Shown here: positions 22,690-30,126 of the stretch, piece after piece
How the letters are laid out: every line of letters begins with the position of its first letter
Position numbering within the stretch: the first letter of the stretch is position 1
Assembly (NCBI GenBank): GCA_945948535.1
Contig: CAMFBN010000028.1
Coordinates: forward strand, 1-32,609
Reading direction: 5' to 3'
DNA from: an uncultured Clostridia bacterium
GTDB taxonomy: Bacteria > Bacillota > Clostridia > Oscillospirales > Oscillospiraceae
Length of the DNA: 32,609 nucleotides
Made by a program: the position numbers and the translations under genes
Notes under the pieces: model-generated
Databases searched by the model: none
Told to the model about the DNA's origin: nothing
Seen by the model: only the letters and a program-made list of their open reading frames with translations

Positions 22690-22772
22690 TGGTGCGAGAG
22701 AGGGGACTCGAACCCCCACGGCATAACCACACGCACCTCAAACGTGCTTGTCTACCATTCCAACACTCTCGC
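22690..22772 (-). tRNA. tRNA-Leu(GAG)
   Basis: The 83-nt class II tRNA has a perfect acceptor stem GCGAGAG/CTCTCGC, an anticodon stem CACGT/GCGTG with loop TTGAGGT (anticodon GAG, G37), a long variable arm, a T-loop TTCGAGT, discriminator A and an encoded CCA. Confidence 0.93.
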
Positions 22773-22786
22773 GGATGTGCTTGAGT

Positions 22787-22815
22787 ATTATAACCTTTTG
22801 CTGGGAATTTGTCAA
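22787..22815 (-). promoter_or_regulatory. consensus promoter of tRNA-Leu
   Basis: On minus: TTGACA (22810-22815), 17-bp spacer, TATAAT (22787-22792), 14 bp before the tRNA. It stands back to back with the rsmE promoter. Confidence 0.92.
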
Positions 22816-22834
22816 TACTTTTTCTGCAAAACCC

Positions 22835-22863
22835 TTGCCATTCAGCTGCCTGTCTGCTAAACT
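22835..22863 (+). promoter_or_regulatory. promoter of rsmE
   Basis: TTGCCA (22835-22840), 17-bp spacer, TAAACT (22858-22863), 22 bp before the ATG. Confidence 0.65.
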
Positions 22864-22885
22864 ATAGAAAATGGAGGGAAAAGCA

Positions 22886-23611
22886 ATGGTTCGTTTTTTT
22901 GTACCGTCAGAGGAATTGGCGCGGGAGGAAGTATGCCTCACCGGAGAAAATGCCCAGCATGCGAAGGTGCTGCGGCTGAAGCCCGGCGAGATGGTCCTGC
23001 TCTGTGATGGGGAGGGACATGAGAGCGTCTGCGAAGTGGTATCCACGGATGGATGGCTGCTTTGTATACGGCAGCGCCGGGATTCGCAATCGGAAGCGGC
23101 GGTAAAGGTCAGTGTGTACATGGCCCTGCCCAAGGCGGACAAGCTGGAGCACGTGATCCAGAAGGCTACGGAGCTGGGCGCTTACGAAATCGTCACGTTT
23201 CCCTCCGCCCGCTGCGTGTCCCGCCCGGACGAAAAAAGTCTGCAAAAGAAGCTTGAGCGCTGGCAGAAAATCGCGGCCTCGGCGGCGGAGCAGTCCGGCA
23301 GAGGGCGGATTCCCAAGGTTCTGGTGCTGGGCAGCTTCTCGGAAGCCCTGTCCCGGGCGGCGCAGGCGGACAAGGCGCTGATGTTCTATGAGCATGAGGA
23401 AGCCCTGACCTTGAAAATGGCCCTGTCCGGCGGGGAATACCACACGGTGAGCCTGCTGACCGGCCCGGAGGGCGGTCTGGAGGAAGCGGAGGTAGCTCGG
23501 GCGAGGGAAGCGGGCTTACAGGTATGTACACTGGGCAGGCGGATTCTGCGCTGTGAGACGGCCCCGCTGTGCGCCCTTTCAGCCGTCATGTACGACGCGG
23601 GGGAATTTTGA
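22886..23611 (+). CDS. rsmE: 16S rRNA (uracil1498-N3)-methyltransferase RsmE
   Basis: The start ATG at 22886 (MVRFFVPSEEL) has GGAGGG 8 nt upstream; an ATG five codons earlier overlaps that site. The 241-residue protein has the N-terminal PUA-like domain (GENAQHAKVLRLKPGE) and the C-terminal SPOUT/trefoil-knot methyltransferase domain. The SAM-binding knot is formed by LLTGPEGGLEEAEV and LGRRILRCETAPLCALSAV. It methylates U1498 in the 30S decoding centre. The gene is monocistronic; in many Firmicutes it follows prmA, which is absent here. Confidence 0.96.
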   Translation: MVRFFVPSEELAREEVCLTGENAQHAKVLRLKPGEMVLLCDGEGHESVCEVVSTDGWLLCIRQRRDSQSEAAVKVSVYMALPKADKLEHVIQKATELGAYEIVTFPSARCVSRPDEKSLQKKLERWQKIAASAAEQSGRGRIPKVLVLGSFSEALSRAAQADKALMFYEHEEALTLKMALSGGEYHTVSLLTGPEGGLEEAEVARAREAGLQVCTLGRRILRCETAPLCALSAVMYDAGEF

Positions 23612-23619
23612 CACGATTT

Positions 23620-23656
23620 CAGCCAGCCGAAACCGGCTGGCTGATTTGCTTATTTG
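23620..23656 (+). terminator. terminator of rsmE
   Basis: The 10-bp perfect stem CAGCCAGCCG/CGGCTGGCTG has a 4-nt loop, followed by ATTTGCTTATTT. It separates convergent genes. Confidence 0.75.
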
Positions 23657-24495
23657 GAGCGGATGGTCACACCGCCACTCATGGAACTCATGTCGATACT
23701 GCAGGCGCCGTTGCCCCGGGCGTATCTGCCGTTTTTCGAGGTGAAGTCCAAAGTGGAATCAAACTTGCCGCTCATGGTGTCCATTTTCACGGAGAACCCG
23801 GCGTCCTCCGGCAGGAACAGTTCCAGAGATCCGGAGGCGGTGTCCATGTCGATTTCATAGGGCACATTGTCCAGCACCGCCTGCACACCGGCAGAAGCGG
23901 AATCACAGTCCAGCCGATTCAGACTGCCCTCAAAATAGACATCCCCGGAGGCGGTATCAATGTCCAGCGTATCCACGGTGCAGCTTTCAAACCGGCTCTC
24001 GCCGGAAGCGGTATCAATTTCCACTTCCTGAATGGACAAATCCTGCACATACAGCTTTGCGGAAGCGGCATCCACCTTGACAGCTCTGCCGCTCCAATCC
24101 ATGGGGACGAGAATGGTTAAATCCTTGCTGAATTTGAGATTCTTCAAATCTCCGAATGTGGTATTCTTACAGTATTCGATTTTCAGAGTCCCGCCGTCCT
24201 GCCTGCAGACCATAGCGTATTTGGCATCTTCAACGCTGCTTTCTCTGACTTCGATGCTGCTGACATTGGCAGGTTCCAGCCGAATACTGCCGGATACCCA
24301 GTCGATTTCAATTTCCTGAACATCACCGGAGAACTCTGTGAGGGCGCTGCTATCCACCGGAACAGATGTGACTGTTGTGTCCATAGAGTGGAAACCAAAG
24401 GGCCGGAACCAGTTCATTCCGGCAACCAGCAGTCCCACCAGAATCACCAGAGACACCGTCCATGCAATAATACGAATAATGGCGTTACGCTTCAT
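23650..24495 (-). CDS. DUF4097 family membrane-anchored beta-repeat protein
   Basis: The 281-residue protein has one N-terminal membrane anchor (about residues 8-26) and an outer domain of repeated short strands with the DUF4097 pattern: VEIDTASG, LDIDTASGDV, IDMDTASGS and VKMDTMSGK recur about every 20-25 residues. This predicts a stacked beta-helix-like fold. In Firmicutes these proteins sit downstream of PadR and HAAS-domain genes, as here, and are thought to act in envelope-stress signalling. It overlaps the HAAS gene by 11 bp and has AAGGAGG upstream. Confidence 0.88.
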   Translation of the reverse strand: MKRNAIIRIIAWTVSLVILVGLLVAGMNWFRPFGFHSMDTTVTSVPVDSSALTEFSGDVQEIEIDWVSGSIRLEPANVSSIEVRESSVEDAKYAMVCRQDGGTLKIEYCKNTTFGDLKNLKFSKDLTILVPMDWSGRAVKVDAASAKLYVQDLSIQEVEIDTASGESRFESCTVDTLDIDTASGDVYFEGSLNRLDCDSASAGVQAVLDNVPYEIDMDTASGSLELFLPEDAGFSVKMDTMSGKFDSTLDFTSKNGRYARGNGACSIDMSSMSGGVTIRSK

Positions 24496-25306
24496 TGTTT
24501 ACTGCCTCCTTCAAATCCAGAATGGCCCGCACCAGCCCCTGCACCGCGCCGATGATGGGGAAGATGACCCAGGTGATGTACCAGGCCATGGTGGCAAAGC
24601 TGATGATGAAATACAGGGCAAGGCCGATGGCCCAGATCATGCCGTTGATGCCCTTTCTCAGACGGTTGTTTCTCTGGGCGGCGGAAGGACTCTCGGCGGG
24701 AATCATCGCGCATACCAGAGCGTTGATTGCGCCCAGAATGGGGAAGATGACCCAGGTAATGTGCCACGCCATAGTCAGAAAGCTGACGATCAGATAGACC
24801 GCAAGGCCGATGGCCCAGATCAGGCTGCTGACGCTTTTGCCCAGTTCGGATTTCGGCTCGTCATCATCCTCTTTTTCGTGGGCGGTATGACTCGATTTCT
24901 TACTTCCCAGAATCATCAGTACAGTTGCCACCGCCACAAAGCACAGCAACCCGCACAGGCCGAAGGTATCCATGCCCATTTCACTCAGAACGAACAGGGG
25001 TAGGGGGCACAGGATATACAGCCCCACGGCGATGGCACGCAGCAGCTTTTTCATGGGGGTGTCCGTCTCCTTATGCTCTGCGGCAGCCGGAACGGCGGGC
25101 AGGACGGTATCTTTTCTGCCAAGAATTTCATTGATGTCTCCGATACCGGTGATGGCCAGCCGGTAGGCGGCTTCCGGTGTTTTCCCCTCAGCAATCAGGT
25201 CGTCATAGCGGTCAAGGGTGTTTTGCAGAATTTCCTGCTTGGTGTCCTCACAATTTTCCGCTCCCGCAAAGAGAAGCGAAACATATTGAACAAGCTGATC
25301 TCTCAT
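24485..25306 (-). CDS. HAAS (DUF1700-like) domain membrane protein with internal duplication
   Basis: The 273-residue protein starts with a HAAS-type helical domain (about residues 1-75: QEILQNTLDRYDDLIAEGKTPEAAYRLAITGIGDINEILG) that normally partners a PadR regulator. Two hydrophobic helices follow (about 90-130), then a C-terminal tandem duplication: WAIGLAVYLIVSFLTMAW and WAIGLALYFIISFATMAW, each followed by ITWVIFPI, about 61 residues apart. The last part therefore consists of two homologous membrane hairpins. The ATG overlaps the PadR stop (ATGA), and the stop overlaps the DUF4097 start. It probably transmits or buffers membrane signals to the regulator. Confidence 0.87.
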   Translation of the reverse strand: MRDQLVQYVSLLFAGAENCEDTKQEILQNTLDRYDDLIAEGKTPEAAYRLAITGIGDINEILGRKDTVLPAVPAAAEHKETDTPMKKLLRAIAVGLYILCPLPLFVLSEMGMDTFGLCGLLCFVAVATVLMILGSKKSSHTAHEKEDDDEPKSELGKSVSSLIWAIGLAVYLIVSFLTMAWHITWVIFPILGAINALVCAMIPAESPSAAQRNNRLRKGINGMIWAIGLALYFIISFATMAWYITWVIFPIIGAVQGLVRAILDLKEAVNNEA

Positions 25307-25641
25307 AATCTTTCCTCCGATTCCAATAATTTATCCATAATTTCTTTGGTTTCCTCCCACTCCCTCATGAGTTGGGCACAGGCCTCCCTGCCTTCCGGGG
25401 TGATGGTGTAGTACCGCCGCCGGGCTCCCGCCCCGCTTGACCCCCAGTAGGAGGTAATATAGCCCAGATCCTCCAGCCGTTTGAAGGCCGTGTAAAGGGT
25501 AGCTTCCTTCAGTTCAAACCGGCCTGAGGAGAGGGTGGAGATGGTTTTGTTGATTTCATAGCCGTAGCTGTCGCCCCGCAGCAGCCGCGCCAGAATGATG
25601 GCGTCGGTGTGGCCCCGGATCAGATCACCGGCAATGGACAT
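25303..25641 (-). CDS. PadR-family transcriptional regulator
   Basis: The start is the ATG at 25641 (MSIAGDLIRGH), 6 nt after AAAGGAGGG; an ATG two codons earlier touches the ribosome site. The 112-residue protein is a short (subfamily 2) PadR. It has a winged helix with DAIILARLLRGDSYGYEI, ATLYTAFKRLEDLGYI and the wing RRRYYTITPEG, then one dimerisation helix. PadR proteins usually repress their own operon and are relieved by a ligand or partner. Here the HAAS protein encoded next is the likely partner. Confidence 0.92.
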   Translation of the reverse strand: MSIAGDLIRGHTDAIILARLLRGDSYGYEINKTISTLSSGRFELKEATLYTAFKRLEDLGYITSYWGSSGAGARRRYYTITPEGREACAQLMREWEETKEIMDKLLESEERL

Positions 25642-25664
25642 ACACATCCCTCCTTTGCAAGCAC

Positions 25665-25697
25665 ATCCTATCACAAAGTACCTCGCCTGTCAAGGTA
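25665..25697 (-). promoter_or_regulatory. promoter and possible operator of the PadR operon
   Basis: On minus: TTGACA (25688-25693), 17-bp spacer, TAGGAT (25665-25670). The short inverted repeat TACCT (25679-25683) with AGGTA (25693-25697) spans spacer and -35 and could be the PadR site. Confidence 0.6.
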
Positions 25698-25743
25698 ATT
25701 CATGAAAAAAGACACATTGATCTTGATTTCAAACACAAAAAGA

Positions 25744-25783
25744 TGTCATTGCGAGCCGGTGTGCGCACCGGCTCGCAATGACA
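25744..25783. repeat. REP-like perfect hairpin
   Basis: The 18-bp arms TGTCATTGCGAGCCGGTG (25744-25761) and 25766-25783 are perfectly complementary around TGCG. The GTCATTGCGAG head is typical of dispersed palindromic repeats in several bacterial groups. It lies between the padR promoter and the 3' end of rlmH and may also stop transcription. Confidence 0.8.
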
Positions 25784-25788
25784 GATGA

Positions 25789-26271
25789 TTATTTATGATA
25801 CTTGGAACCGGCCTGAATGGCTTCTGCCCGGTACAGCTGCTCCAGCACCATAACCCGGGCCAGATGGTGGGGAAAGGTCATGGGACCCATGGAAAGCCGG
25901 AAATCCGCTCTCTGCTTCACTCTGGGCGCTATCCCGAAGGAGGAACCAATGAGAAAGCAGGCGCTGCTCTTTCCGGAGTTTTTCACGGTTTTCAGCTGCT
26001 TGGCAAACTCCTCGCTGGATAATAGCTTCCCCTCTGGGGTAAAGACGCAGAACCAGGCCCCCTTTGGAATTTTGGAGAAAATCAGATCGGCTTCCTTTTC
26101 CAGTCCCGCAGAAATTTCAGCAGGGGAGGGATTCTCCGGCAGGCGTGCTTCCGGCAGTTCCATCAGCGTAAATTTGCAGTAGCCGCTGATCCGCTTGGCG
26201 TATTCCGCGGCGGCGGAAATGTAGAACGGCTCCTTCAGCTTTCCCATGGCGATCAACGTGATATCAAACAT
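25789..26271 (-). CDS. rlmH: 23S rRNA (pseudouridine1915-N3)-methyltransferase RlmH
   Basis: The 160-residue SPOUT methyltransferase shows the family's opening (ITLIAMGKLKEPFY), the knot region CFLIGSSFGIAP near residue 105, MGPMTFPHHLARVMVLEQLYRA, and the fixed C-terminus AGSKYHK. It methylates pseudouridine 1915 in helix 69 of assembled 70S ribosomes. Length is as usual for the family. The start has AGGAGG 7 nt upstream and its own promoter; it is a single-gene unit. Confidence 0.96.
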   Translation of the reverse strand: MFDITLIAMGKLKEPFYISAAAEYAKRISGYCKFTLMELPEARLPENPSPAEISAGLEKEADLIFSKIPKGAWFCVFTPEGKLLSSEEFAKQLKTVKNSGKSSACFLIGSSFGIAPRVKQRADFRLSMGPMTFPHHLARVMVLEQLYRAEAIQAGSKYHK

Positions 26272-26295
26272 ACAATGCCTCCTGTCTTTGCCCTG

Positions 26296-26324
26296 ATTTT
26301 ACCATTCCCAAGGAGAAAAGGCAA
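26296..26324 (-). promoter_or_regulatory. promoter of rlmH
   Basis: On minus: TTGCCT (26319-26324), 17-bp spacer, TAAAAT (26296-26301), 25 bp before the ATG. Confidence 0.65.
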
Positions 26325-26362
26325 TGCTGTTTTTGGGAAAGATAAGGCTGGGAGGTGAAGCA

Positions 26363-26458
26363 ATGAAGAAGAAAATCCTTACAGACCCCAACGGCAGCTA
26401 CACCGGCAGACCCTATGACCGGTCAGAAACGCCGGTGCAGGACGCGGATGACCTTTAA
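26363..26458 (+). CDS. 31-residue conserved-type small protein
   Basis: The ATG at 26363 has GGGAGGTGAAGCA directly upstream, an excellent ribosome site. The 31-residue product starts MKKKILTDPNGSYTGRP and ends PVQDADDL. The DPxGSYTGxP and PVQDADDL blocks match, as I recall them, a short uncharacterised protein found across Clostridia; this was not checked by search. It contains no membrane segment or cysteine. It lies between the divergent rlmH promoter and the convergent LacI-family gene. The function is unknown. Confidence 0.7.
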   Translation: MKKKILTDPNGSYTGRPYDRSETPVQDADDL

Positions 26459-26459
26459 T

Positions 26460-27452
26460 TTAACGCTTTGTGCTGGCCCGCTCCACCAATGTGACCGGAA
26501 GCGTAACGGTTGTTTGCGTTTCCTGATGCTCCTGTAATTGGCGGAGCTTTTGGAGGGCGGTTTTTGCCCGCAGACCACTGTCCTGCCGGACGGTGGTCAG
26601 GGCGGGGAAAACCAGCCCGCTCATGGGCGTACCGTCAAACCCGGCAACGGCCAGGTCCCCCGGTACACAAATGCCATTCTCTCCCAGAAACTGCATCAAG
26701 TCGATGGCGTAATAATCCGATACCGCAAAGACTGCCGAAACCCGGCGGAACCGCGCAATCTGGTCGAGATACAGCTGCCGGCGCTCTGTTTTGCGCATGG
26801 GGACGACCATAACCTCCACCGAACCGTCTCCAAAGCCGCTGCGAAACCCGTTGATCCGTTCCAGATCCACGCCGGTCTCATTGTCGGAAATACAGATTGC
26901 GGAGGCATGACCGCTTTTTCGGAACAACTGACCCACCTGAAAACCGCCGCCGAAATTGTCAATGGTAATATTCACGATGCCCTGGGGATTCTCGCAGTAG
27001 CCGTCGTAGACGACGAAGGGAATACGCATATGAGTCCGCAGATACATATAGTCCTGATCGCAGAAGCCGATCATCACGAGACCTTCCATATTCCACATGG
27101 AGGCGAATTTCAGAACCTCCTCCGGGTGTTTTGCCTTCTTCACCATCATAAACTGTCCGCTCTTTTCAATTTCCGTGGAAAGGGCGTTGAGGGAGGAGGC
27201 AATAAAGGCGTCATCCAGAGTGTGGCCCTCGTATTTTTCATGGTCATTGACAAATACGCCGATAATTTTTGACGCATTCTGGGCCAGCAAAATGCCTGCC
27301 ATGCTGGGGATATACTGCCGTTGCTCCAGCAGAGCCTGCACCCGTTTCACGGTTTCGTCCGACACCTTATTGGTCTTTCCGTGAATGACATTGGAAACGG
27401 TGGCGGTGCTGAGGCCCAGTTCCTCGGCAATGTCGCTGATTCGGATTTGCAT
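26460..27452 (-). CDS. LacI-family transcriptional regulator
   Basis: The start is the ATG at 27452 (MQIRISDIAEELGLSTATVSNVIHG), with GGAGGG upstream; the longer frame runs back into the MATE gene. The 330-residue protein has the LacI HTH with hinge helix (residues 1-55; note the non-standard hinge, lacking the usual YxPN block) and a periplasmic-binding-protein-like effector domain (about 60-325, with AVFAVSDYYAIDLMQ and VPGDLAVAGFDGTP). It starts 1 bp after the MATE stop codon and so is translated from the same mRNA. It likely regulates that exporter and itself, with a small-molecule effector that is unknown. Confidence 0.92.
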   Translation of the reverse strand: MQIRISDIAEELGLSTATVSNVIHGKTNKVSDETVKRVQALLEQRQYIPSMAGILLAQNASKIIGVFVNDHEKYEGHTLDDAFIASSLNALSTEIEKSGQFMMVKKAKHPEEVLKFASMWNMEGLVMIGFCDQDYMYLRTHMRIPFVVYDGYCENPQGIVNITIDNFGGGFQVGQLFRKSGHASAICISDNETGVDLERINGFRSGFGDGSVEVMVVPMRKTERRQLYLDQIARFRRVSAVFAVSDYYAIDLMQFLGENGICVPGDLAVAGFDGTPMSGLVFPALTTVRQDSGLRAKTALQKLRQLQEHQETQTTVTLPVTLVERASTKR

Positions 27453-27453
27453 A

Positions 27454-28797
27454 TCAGCCCTCCAGACTCTGCATCCACCGTTTTCCGCGGAGAACGAAAA
27501 CGGTGATCGCGAAACGGACACATTCCTCCAGGGAGAGAAGAAAGTATACATAAGGGATGGGCAGCTTCCATACGAAGGCGGACAGCAGCCCCAGCGGTAC
27601 ACCGAACGCCCACGTGCCGATTATATCGATGAACATAACGTAATTTGTCTTGCCGCCGCTGCGGATGATACCCCCGCCGGCGATCATATTCAGCACCTTA
27701 AAGGGGGCAATCAGCGCATAGGCAAGCAAAATCTGCCGGGTCAGCAGCTTTACCGTAGCATCCACCTGATAGATTTGTACATACAGAGGACTGGCGACGG
27801 CGACCAGCGCGGAGAGTATCGCCGCACCGAGAAGTCCGTAGCGAATCAGCCGCCAGGAATCCCGATAGGCCTGATTGTATTCCCGGCTGCCAAGCTCCTT
27901 GCCGATGATGACGCTGGCTGCCTGAGACAGGCCGCACAGCGCACCGATGACGAGGGACTGGACGGGATTGATCAGCGTCATGGCGGCGCTGGCATCGGTG
28001 CCCATGTGTCCGTAGATGGCAGCGTAGATGTTCTCGCCGAGACTCCACAGGAACTCGCAGACCAGAATGGGCATCAGCATGGAAAGATACTGTTTTAGAT
28101 TGAATTTTCCCATCTTTACCCCGGAATTCCAGGCGATTTTCAGAAGAGCGCCGTGCCTGCCCAGCATGACCAGCATCAGCAGGCAATTCACCCAGGTGGA
28201 GATCACGGTGGCGATGGCGGCGCCGGAAGCGCCCATGGCGGGAAGCCCCAGCCTGCCGAAAATCAGCAGATAGTTCAGTCCGGTGTTCAATACGGCGGAA
28301 GCGATGCTGGCATATAAGGGAAGCTGTGCCTTATCCATGCAGCGCAGCAGGGTGGACAGCAGCGTGGCCCCGGCGATGGGCAGGTATGTGGCGGTGATAA
28401 TTTGCAGATAGGCGGAAGCTGACTGCCGCATGGGCGCGTCGGTGGTGTACAGACCCATGATGTGGGCCGGAAATCCGCCGCACAGCAGGGTAAACACCCC
28501 GGCAAGCCCCACCGCAATCAGCAGGTTCACCCAAAAGCTTCTGCGCACCTCCCGTTGATTTTTCTGCCCCAGATACTGAGAAATCATGATACCGGCGACA
28601 ACGCCCACGGCGGACACGATCACGGAATAGATCGAGGCAAATTTACCGGCAAGGCCCACACCGGCCACGCTGACGCTGCCCAGCTGACCAATCATGATCT
28701 GATCCACAATGCTGAAGGAAGCTTGCAGCATGGACTGGAGCGCCACCGGGATGGCTAAGGAACAGACGGATGAAAAGAAACTGTCTCTTTGGCGCAT
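27454..28797 (-). CDS. MATE family multidrug/metabolite exporter
   Basis: The 447-residue protein has about 12 membrane helices in two related halves and the MATE signatures SIVDQIMIGQLGSVSVAGVGLA near residue 30 and QYLGQKNQREVRRSFW near 75. Transporters of this family expel cationic drugs or metabolites in exchange for sodium or protons. The ATG has AGGAGGT 7 nt upstream. Co-transcription with a LacI-type regulator is unusual for a MATE gene and hints that the effector is a sugar or nucleoside-like molecule that may also be the substrate; that is inference. Confidence 0.93.
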   Translation of the reverse strand: MRQRDSFFSSVCSLAIPVALQSMLQASFSIVDQIMIGQLGSVSVAGVGLAGKFASIYSVIVSAVGVVAGIMISQYLGQKNQREVRRSFWVNLLIAVGLAGVFTLLCGGFPAHIMGLYTTDAPMRQSASAYLQIITATYLPIAGATLLSTLLRCMDKAQLPLYASIASAVLNTGLNYLLIFGRLGLPAMGASGAAIATVISTWVNCLLMLVMLGRHGALLKIAWNSGVKMGKFNLKQYLSMLMPILVCEFLWSLGENIYAAIYGHMGTDASAAMTLINPVQSLVIGALCGLSQAASVIIGKELGSREYNQAYRDSWRLIRYGLLGAAILSALVAVASPLYVQIYQVDATVKLLTRQILLAYALIAPFKVLNMIAGGGIIRSGGKTNYVMFIDIIGTWAFGVPLGLLSAFVWKLPIPYVYFLLSLEECVRFAITVFVLRGKRWMQSLEG

Positions 28798-28826
28798 ATG
28801 AAATACCTCCTTCTCTTTCTGCCCCC

Positions 28827-28855
28827 ATTCTACCGGAATTTCCGTAATAAGTCAA
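28827..28855 (-). promoter_or_regulatory. promoter and candidate operator of the MATE-LacI operon
   Basis: On minus: TTGACT (28850-28855), 17-bp spacer, TAGAAT (28827-28832). The 11-bp palindrome CGGAAATTCCG (28834-28844) lies in the spacer, well placed for repression by the LacI-type protein. Confidence 0.65.
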
Positions 28856-28874
28856 AGGTTAACCGCATAACCAC

Positions 28875-28919
28875 AAACAAAAAAGAAACACCGTATCTGT
28901 GCATTTTTCACAGATACGG
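28875..28919 (-). terminator. terminator of the GH3 gene
   Basis: The 11-bp perfect stem CCGTATCTGTG/CACAGATACGG has a 7-nt loop. On minus it is followed by TGTTTCTTTTTTG. Confidence 0.88.
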
Positions 28920-28931
28920 CGAGACGTATTT

Positions 28932-30101
28932 TCAAAGAAGACCCAGCGAGATTTTCCATTCCAGAACATTTCGGAGGGCGCTGTTCAGAACATCAATATC
29001 GATTCGCCCGTCCAGCACGGCCTGCAGGACAGCCTGATACTGAACGGCGTACTCCGTAGAGCACAGCAGGTCGTTTCCCGCCAGAACTGCCATAACGGCG
29101 GCTTCCCCGGCACCGTACTGTTCCGTGATTGCCTGCATGACCAGATCGTCTGTCATAATGACGCCGGAAAAGTCCAGTTCCTCCCGCAGATAGCGGTGAA
29201 CGGCAGGGGAGAGGGAAGCGGGGAGTTCCCCGTCCAGCGCCTCGACGATGATGTGCCCCACCATAACGGCTCCGCAGCCCGCCTGAATTCCGGCGGTGAA
29301 GGGAACCAAATCCCGTTCCTCCAGTTCAGACAGTGCCCGTGTGTCGACGGCAACGCCGGTATGGGTGTCGGCATTATTCCCATAACCGGGAAAATGCTTC
29401 AGAACGCTGCCTATGGAGAAAGCGTTCATCAGATTCACGGTGCTGGCAGTCACATCCGCAGTCGTCTGCGCATCCTGTCCAAGAGAGCGGCTGTACATAA
29501 AAGCCTCCGGCTCCGTGGCAATATCGCACACCGGTCCCAGATTCACATTGATGCCCAAGTCCGACAGCAGCCGGCATTTCTCTTCCTCCTCCGCCAGCAC
29601 GCCCTCCAGACCGCCCAGGTCATACCGCTTTCGCAGAGAGGAAAACCGTCTGTCCCGGAATGCGGGAAACTGGCTGATTCTGGTGACATCGCCGCCCTCT
29701 TCGTCCACGGCGATCAGCAGCGGCTTTTCTGCGGCTTCCTGATAAGCTGCGACGGTCCGACGCATGGAATCCGGAGTCTGATTTTCAAAGTTGCTTCCGA
29801 ACAGAACCAGCCCGCCCAGATGATACTGCCGGATATCCGCGGGAGCAGTATCCGCATTGCAGCGGGCAAGAAACAGCTGCCCAACCCGCTGTTCCAGCGA
29901 CATATCCGAAATCACTTGACGAACCGGGTCAACGGGGGCAGGCGCAGCAGACAGGGGTTCCGGATCGGTTGGTACATCTGCCGGTACGGTATCGGTTTGC
30001 AGTGTTTCCGGCAGAGCCGGCGTTGCTGCGGATACCGGGACAGATCCGGAAGCACAGCCTGCCAGAAGCAGACAGCAAAGAAAAACAGGGAAAAACTTCA
30101 T
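28932..30101 (-). CDS. GH3 family beta-N-acetylhexosaminidase-like lipoprotein (NagZ type)
   Basis: The 389-residue protein has a lipoprotein signal with lipobox LLAGC (Cys16), a Pro/Ala/Thr-rich linker to about residue 58, then a glycoside hydrolase family 3 N-domain. Marks are VDEEGGDVTRI (near 131), the KHFPGYG...DTHTG loop that carries the catalytic His/Asp pair in NagZ enzymes, and the nucleophile region MTDDLVM with Asp318. Such enzymes cut N-acetylglucosamine from muropeptides outside the cell during wall recycling. No GH3 C-terminal domain is present. The gene ends at a strong terminator and lies 25 bp after an unknown membrane-protein gene. Confidence 0.9.
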   Translation of the reverse strand: MKFFPVFLCCLLLAGCASGSVPVSAATPALPETLQTDTVPADVPTDPEPLSAAPAPVDPVRQVISDMSLEQRVGQLFLARCNADTAPADIRQYHLGGLVLFGSNFENQTPDSMRRTVAAYQEAAEKPLLIAVDEEGGDVTRISQFPAFRDRRFSSLRKRYDLGGLEGVLAEEEEKCRLLSDLGINVNLGPVCDIATEPEAFMYSRSLGQDAQTTADVTASTVNLMNAFSIGSVLKHFPGYGNNADTHTGVAVDTRALSELEERDLVPFTAGIQAGCGAVMVGHIIVEALDGELPASLSPAVHRYLREELDFSGVIMTDDLVMQAITEQYGAGEAAVMAVLAGNDLLCSTEYAVQYQAVLQAVLDGRIDIDVLNSALRNVLEWKISLGLL

Positions 30102-30126
30102 GAAAAAGCCTCAATTGACGGAAGAA

